In this document: positions 61,289-64,000 of the stretch, piece after piece
Layout of the letters: every line of letters begins with the position of its first letter
How positions within the stretch are numbered: the stretch's first letter is position 1
Source: Streptomyces himastatinicus ATCC 53653
GTDB taxonomy: Bacteria > Actinomycetota > Actinomycetes > Streptomycetales > Streptomycetaceae
NCBI RefSeq assembly: GCF_000158915.1
Contig: NZ_GG657754.1
Span: 8,571,551-8,635,550 of the forward strand
Length of the DNA: 64,000 nt
Reading direction: 5' to 3'
The notes under the pieces: model-generated
Told to the model about the DNA's origin: nothing
Database searches by the model: none
Seen by the model: only the letters and a program-made list of their open reading frames with translations
Program-made: the position numbers and the translations under genes

Positions 61289-64000
61289 ATGCCCACGAGT
61301 TATCCGACCGAGCGCGCGGTGGCCGTGGTCGGCATGGCCTGCCGCGTCCCCGGAGCCGAGGACCTGGGCGCCTTCTGGCGGCTCCTGCGGGACGGCGTCG
61401 ACGCCATCACGGACGTTCCCGCGGGGCGGTGGGACCTGGGCGGTGTTCCCGGCGCCCTCGACGCGGAGGGGCTGCGGCGTGGTGGCTTCCTGGACCGGGT
61501 CGGCGATTTCGACCCCGGGTTCTTCGGCATCTCGCCCCGGGAAGCCGCGGCGATGGACCCGCGGCAGCGGCTGGCCCTCGAACTGAGCTGGACGGCACTG
61601 GAGCACGCCGGTGTGGTTCCGGACGGCCTGCGCGGCGGCTCGGCCGCCGTCTTCCTCGGCGCCACCGGCGACGACTACGCCACGCTCGCCCACCGCAACG
61701 GCCCGGACACCGTGTCCCACCACTCGCTGGCCGGACTGAGCCGCGGAGTGATCGCCAACCGGGTCTCGTACCATCTCGGTCTGCGCGGGCCCAGCCTCAC
61801 CGTGGACGCGGCGCAGTCCTCGTCCCTGGTCGCCGTCCACCTGGCGTGCGAAAGCCTGCTCTCGGGAACCACCGGGTTGGTGCTGGCCGGTGGCGTCCAC
61901 CTGAATCTGGCCCCGGACAGCACACTCGCCTTCGCCCGGGCGGGAGCACTGTCCCCGGACGGCCGCTGCCACACCTTCGACGCGCGCGCCAACGGCACCG
62001 TCCGGGGCGAGGGCGGCGGCGTGGTCGTCCTGAAGCGCCTGACGGACGCCCTCGCCGACGGCGACCCGGTGCGCTGCGTCCTGCTGGGCGGCGCCGTGAA
62101 CAACGACGGCGGTGGCCAGGCCCTCACCGTGCCCGACGGAGCGGCGCAGCGACAGCTGTTACGGGACGCCTGCGCCCGGGCGGGGGTGGAACCGGCGCAC
62201 GTGCGGTACGTGGAACTGCACGGCACCGGCACCAAGGCGGGCGACCCGGTCGAGGCGGAAGCCCTCGGAACGGTGTTCGGCGAGGGCCGGGCCGGCGAAC
62301 AGCCCCTGCTCGTGGGCTCGGTGAAGACCAACATCGGGCACCTGGACGGCGCCGCGGGCGTCATCGGGCTGATCAAGGTGGCGCTGTCGCTCGGGCACGG
62401 GACCCTCCCGGCGAGCCTGCACTACACCCGACCGCACCCGTCGATCCCCATGGAGCGGCTGAAGCTCCGGGTGAACGCCGCCACCAGGACGTGGCCCGAC
62501 GGCCCGCGGCTGGCCGGTGTCAGCTCGTTCGGCCTGGGCGGCACCAACTGCCACTTGGTGGTCGCCGAAAGCCCCAACGGTCCCACCGACCCCACCGGCG
62601 ACGGCGCTGACGAGACCGCCGGCGTGCGCCCGGCCGCCCCGTTCCCGGTCGCGGTGTCGGGCCGGACCCAGGCGGCGATGCGGGCCCAGGCGGATCGCCT
62701 GCGCGCATGGGTGGCGGCCGACCCGGGCCTGCGCCCGGCGGACGTGGGGTATTCGGCAGTGACGACCCGTTCGGCGCTGGAACACCGCGCGGTGGTGGTG
62801 GCGTCGGACCGCGCCGAACTGCTGGACGGCCTGGCGGCGGTGGCATCCGGGGCGCCGTCCCCGAACGTGGCGGAGGGCGTGGCCGGTCATGTGCCCGGCG
62901 TGGTGTGGGTGTTCCCCGGACAGGGGCCGCAGTGGGCCGGGATGGCCCTGGACCTGTGGGAGTCGTCGGCCGTGTTCGCCACGCGGATGGACGAGTGCGC
63001 GCGGCTGCTGGACGGGCTGGTCGACTGGTCCTTGCGGGAAGTGCTCGCCGACGAGGCCGCGTTGGGGCGGATGGACGTGATGCAGCCTGCCCTGTTCGCG
63101 GTGCAGGTGTCGCTTGCCGAGGTGTGGCGCTCCGTGGGACTGGCGCCGTCCGCCGTGGCGGGCCACTCACAGGGCGAGATCACCGCTGCCTGCGCCGCGG
63201 GGATCGTGTCCCTGGCGGACGCCATGCGGCTGATGGTGGAACGCAGCCGGGCCATCGTGGCCCGGCTGTCCGGCCGGGGAGCCATGGCCCTGCTCGCGAT
63301 GTCACCCGGGGAGGTGGACCAGAGCCGGGTGACCATCGGGGCGGTGAACGGCCCCGGCGCGGTCGTCGTCTCCGGCCCGGTCGACGTGGTGCGGGAGATG
63401 GTGGCCGAGTGTGAGGCCCGTGGCATACGCGCCCGTATGGTTCCCATCGACTACGCCTCGCACTCGCCGCAGGTCGAGGACATCCGCAAGGACGTCCTGC
63501 GGGCGGCCGACGGGGTCTCTGCCCGGGACACCGGTGTCGCGTTCTGGTCGACCGTCACCGGTGGCCGACTCGGCGCCGACCGGCTGGACGCCGCGTACTG
63601 GTACGCGAACCTGCGGGAGCGGGTGCGGCTGGAGGACACCGTCCGGGCGCTGGCCGAGGCCGGACACGGGGTGTTCCTGGAGGTCAGCCCGCACCCGGTG
63701 CTGACCATGGCCATGCGGTCCACGGTGGACACCGTTGACGGCGCCGCCGGGGCGGTGGTGCAGGGCACGCTGCGCCGCAACGCGGACGGCGCCCGGCGGT
63801 TGCTGCTGTCCATGGCCGAGGTGTACGCGCGGGGCGCGGCGGTGGACTGGAGGCCGCTCTTCGAGGGCTCCGGGGCCCGTACCGTGGAACTTCCCACCTA
63901 TGCCTTCCAGCGACAGCCCTATTGGCTCTCCGGCGAGGCCCTTTCCCCGGCCGTACCGCGAACCGGTCCGTCGCCCGCGCCGCCGGAGGCGGAGTCCACC
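61289..64000 (+). CDS. Modular polyketide synthase with KSQ-AT loading module (partial)
   Basis: ATG 61289 follows GGAG/AAGGAA, 26 bp after the NRPS stop. The frame is open for 904 codons to the window edge. KS (about 8-430) has Q176 instead of the nucleophilic Cys (DAAQSSSLV), with H311 (ELHGTGT) and TNIGHLDGA retained, the KSQ decarboxylase pattern of loading modules. AT (about 535-830) has GQGPQW, S627 in GHSQGE, and Y722-A-S-H725, the methylmalonyl-CoA signature. PTYAFQRQPYW closes the AT. An ACP should follow beyond the edge. This protein probably starts a chain with propionate. Confidence 0.93.
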   Translation, partial: MPTSYPTERAVAVVGMACRVPGAEDLGAFWRLLRDGVDAITDVPAGRWDLGGVPGALDAEGLRRGGFLDRVGDFDPGFFGISPREAAAMDPRQRLALELSWTALEHAGVVPDGLRGGSAAVFLGATGDDYATLAHRNGPDTVSHHSLAGLSRGVIANRVSYHLGLRGPSLTVDAAQSSSLVAVHLACESLLSGTTGLVLAGGVHLNLAPDSTLAFARAGALSPDGRCHTFDARANGTVRGEGGGVVVLKRLTDALADGDPVRCVLLGGAVNNDGGGQALTVPDGAAQRQLLRDACARAGVEPAHVRYVELHGTGTKAGDPVEAEALGTVFGEGRAGEQPLLVGSVKTNIGHLDGAAGVIGLIKVALSLGHGTLPASLHYTRPHPSIPMERLKLRVNAATRTWPDGPRLAGVSSFGLGGTNCHLVVAESPNGPTDPTGDGADETAGVRPAAPFPVAVSGRTQAAMRAQADRLRAWVAADPGLRPADVGYSAVTTRSALEHRAVVVASDRAELLDGLAAVASGAPSPNVAEGVAGHVPGVVWVFPGQGPQWAGMALDLWESSAVFATRMDECARLLDGLVDWSLREVLADEAALGRMDVMQPALFAVQVSLAEVWRSVGLAPSAVAGHSQGEITAACAAGIVSLADAMRLMVERSRAIVARLSGRGAMALLAMSPGEVDQSRVTIGAVNGPGAVVVSGPVDVVREMVAECEARGIRARMVPIDYASHSPQVEDIRKDVLRAADGVSARDTGVAFWSTVTGGRLGADRLDAAYWYANLRERVRLEDTVRALAEAGHGVFLEVSPHPVLTMAMRSTVDTVDGAAGAVVQGTLRRNADGARRLLLSMAEVYARGAAVDWRPLFEGSGARTVELPTYAFQRQPYWLSGEALSPAVPRTGPSPAPPEAEST

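Overview
The window is high-GC actinobacterial DNA, most likely from a Streptomyces. The evidence is strong G/C bias at third codon positions, frequent GTG starts, AGGAGG-type ribosome sites, typical Streptomyces transposase families, a type VII secretion-type cassette and a giant modular PKS/NRPS locus. No rRNA, tRNA, CRISPR array or replication origin was recognised.

Positions 1-27.4 kb are an insertion-sequence graveyard. Remnants of IS982-, IS1380-, IS5-, IS481- and several integrase-core (rve) elements alternate with host genes, many of them beheaded. Intact genes here are a two-component system (2.5-4.4 kb) beside a secreted tripeptidyl-aminopeptidase-like hydrolase, a five-gene type VII secretion-type cassette with one frameshifted member (8.7-12.3 kb), a small secreted protein (14.7 kb), a large secreted GH59 galactosylceramidase-like enzyme (16.9-19.8 kb), and an FAD monooxygenase divergent from an ArsR-type repressor with two operator-like palindromes between them (22.5-24.2 kb). 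One complete IS5-type transposase lies at 24.5-25.3 kb.

Positions 27.4-36.7 kb are a partly decayed sugar-catabolism locus. A GH42 beta-galactosidase start (nonsense codon, cut by an IS), an SDR dehydrogenase, a FadR-type regulator, a KDPG/KDPGal-aldolase pseudogene and a KDG-kinase remnant face an intact five-gene operon on the other strand. That operon encodes a ribose-type ABC importer, a zinc alcohol dehydrogenase and a DUF4380-like protein. The GH42 remnant and the importer share a promoter layout: an AT-rich block, then TTGACG, then an 18-nt spacer. This argues for one regulator over both. The set resembles a De Ley-Doudoroff-type galactose route, though the substrate is inferred. A TetR gene and a secreted GH5 enzyme with three C-terminal repeats follow. 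Then come broken fragments of a sulfonate-type ABC system, a membrane acyltransferase and an SDR.

From 43.7 kb to the right edge, three collinear + strand megasynthase genes lie 15-26 bp apart. Gene 1 is an AT-less (trans-AT type) PKS: DH-ACP-ACP(inactive)-DH-KS-KR-ACP-KS0-carrier. Gene 2 is an NRPS: C-A(Thr)-PCP-C-A(Thr, with embedded methyltransferase)-PCP-C(degenerate). Gene 3, cut by the window end, starts with a KSQ-AT(methylmalonyl) loading module. The locus therefore mixes AT-less and cis-AT modules. It also shows a DH-first protein without its upstream KS, a compensated double frameshift inside the first C domain, two A domains sharing an identical block of about 550 bp, and a terminal C domain lacking the catalytic histidine pair. 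I do not recognise it as a known pathway.
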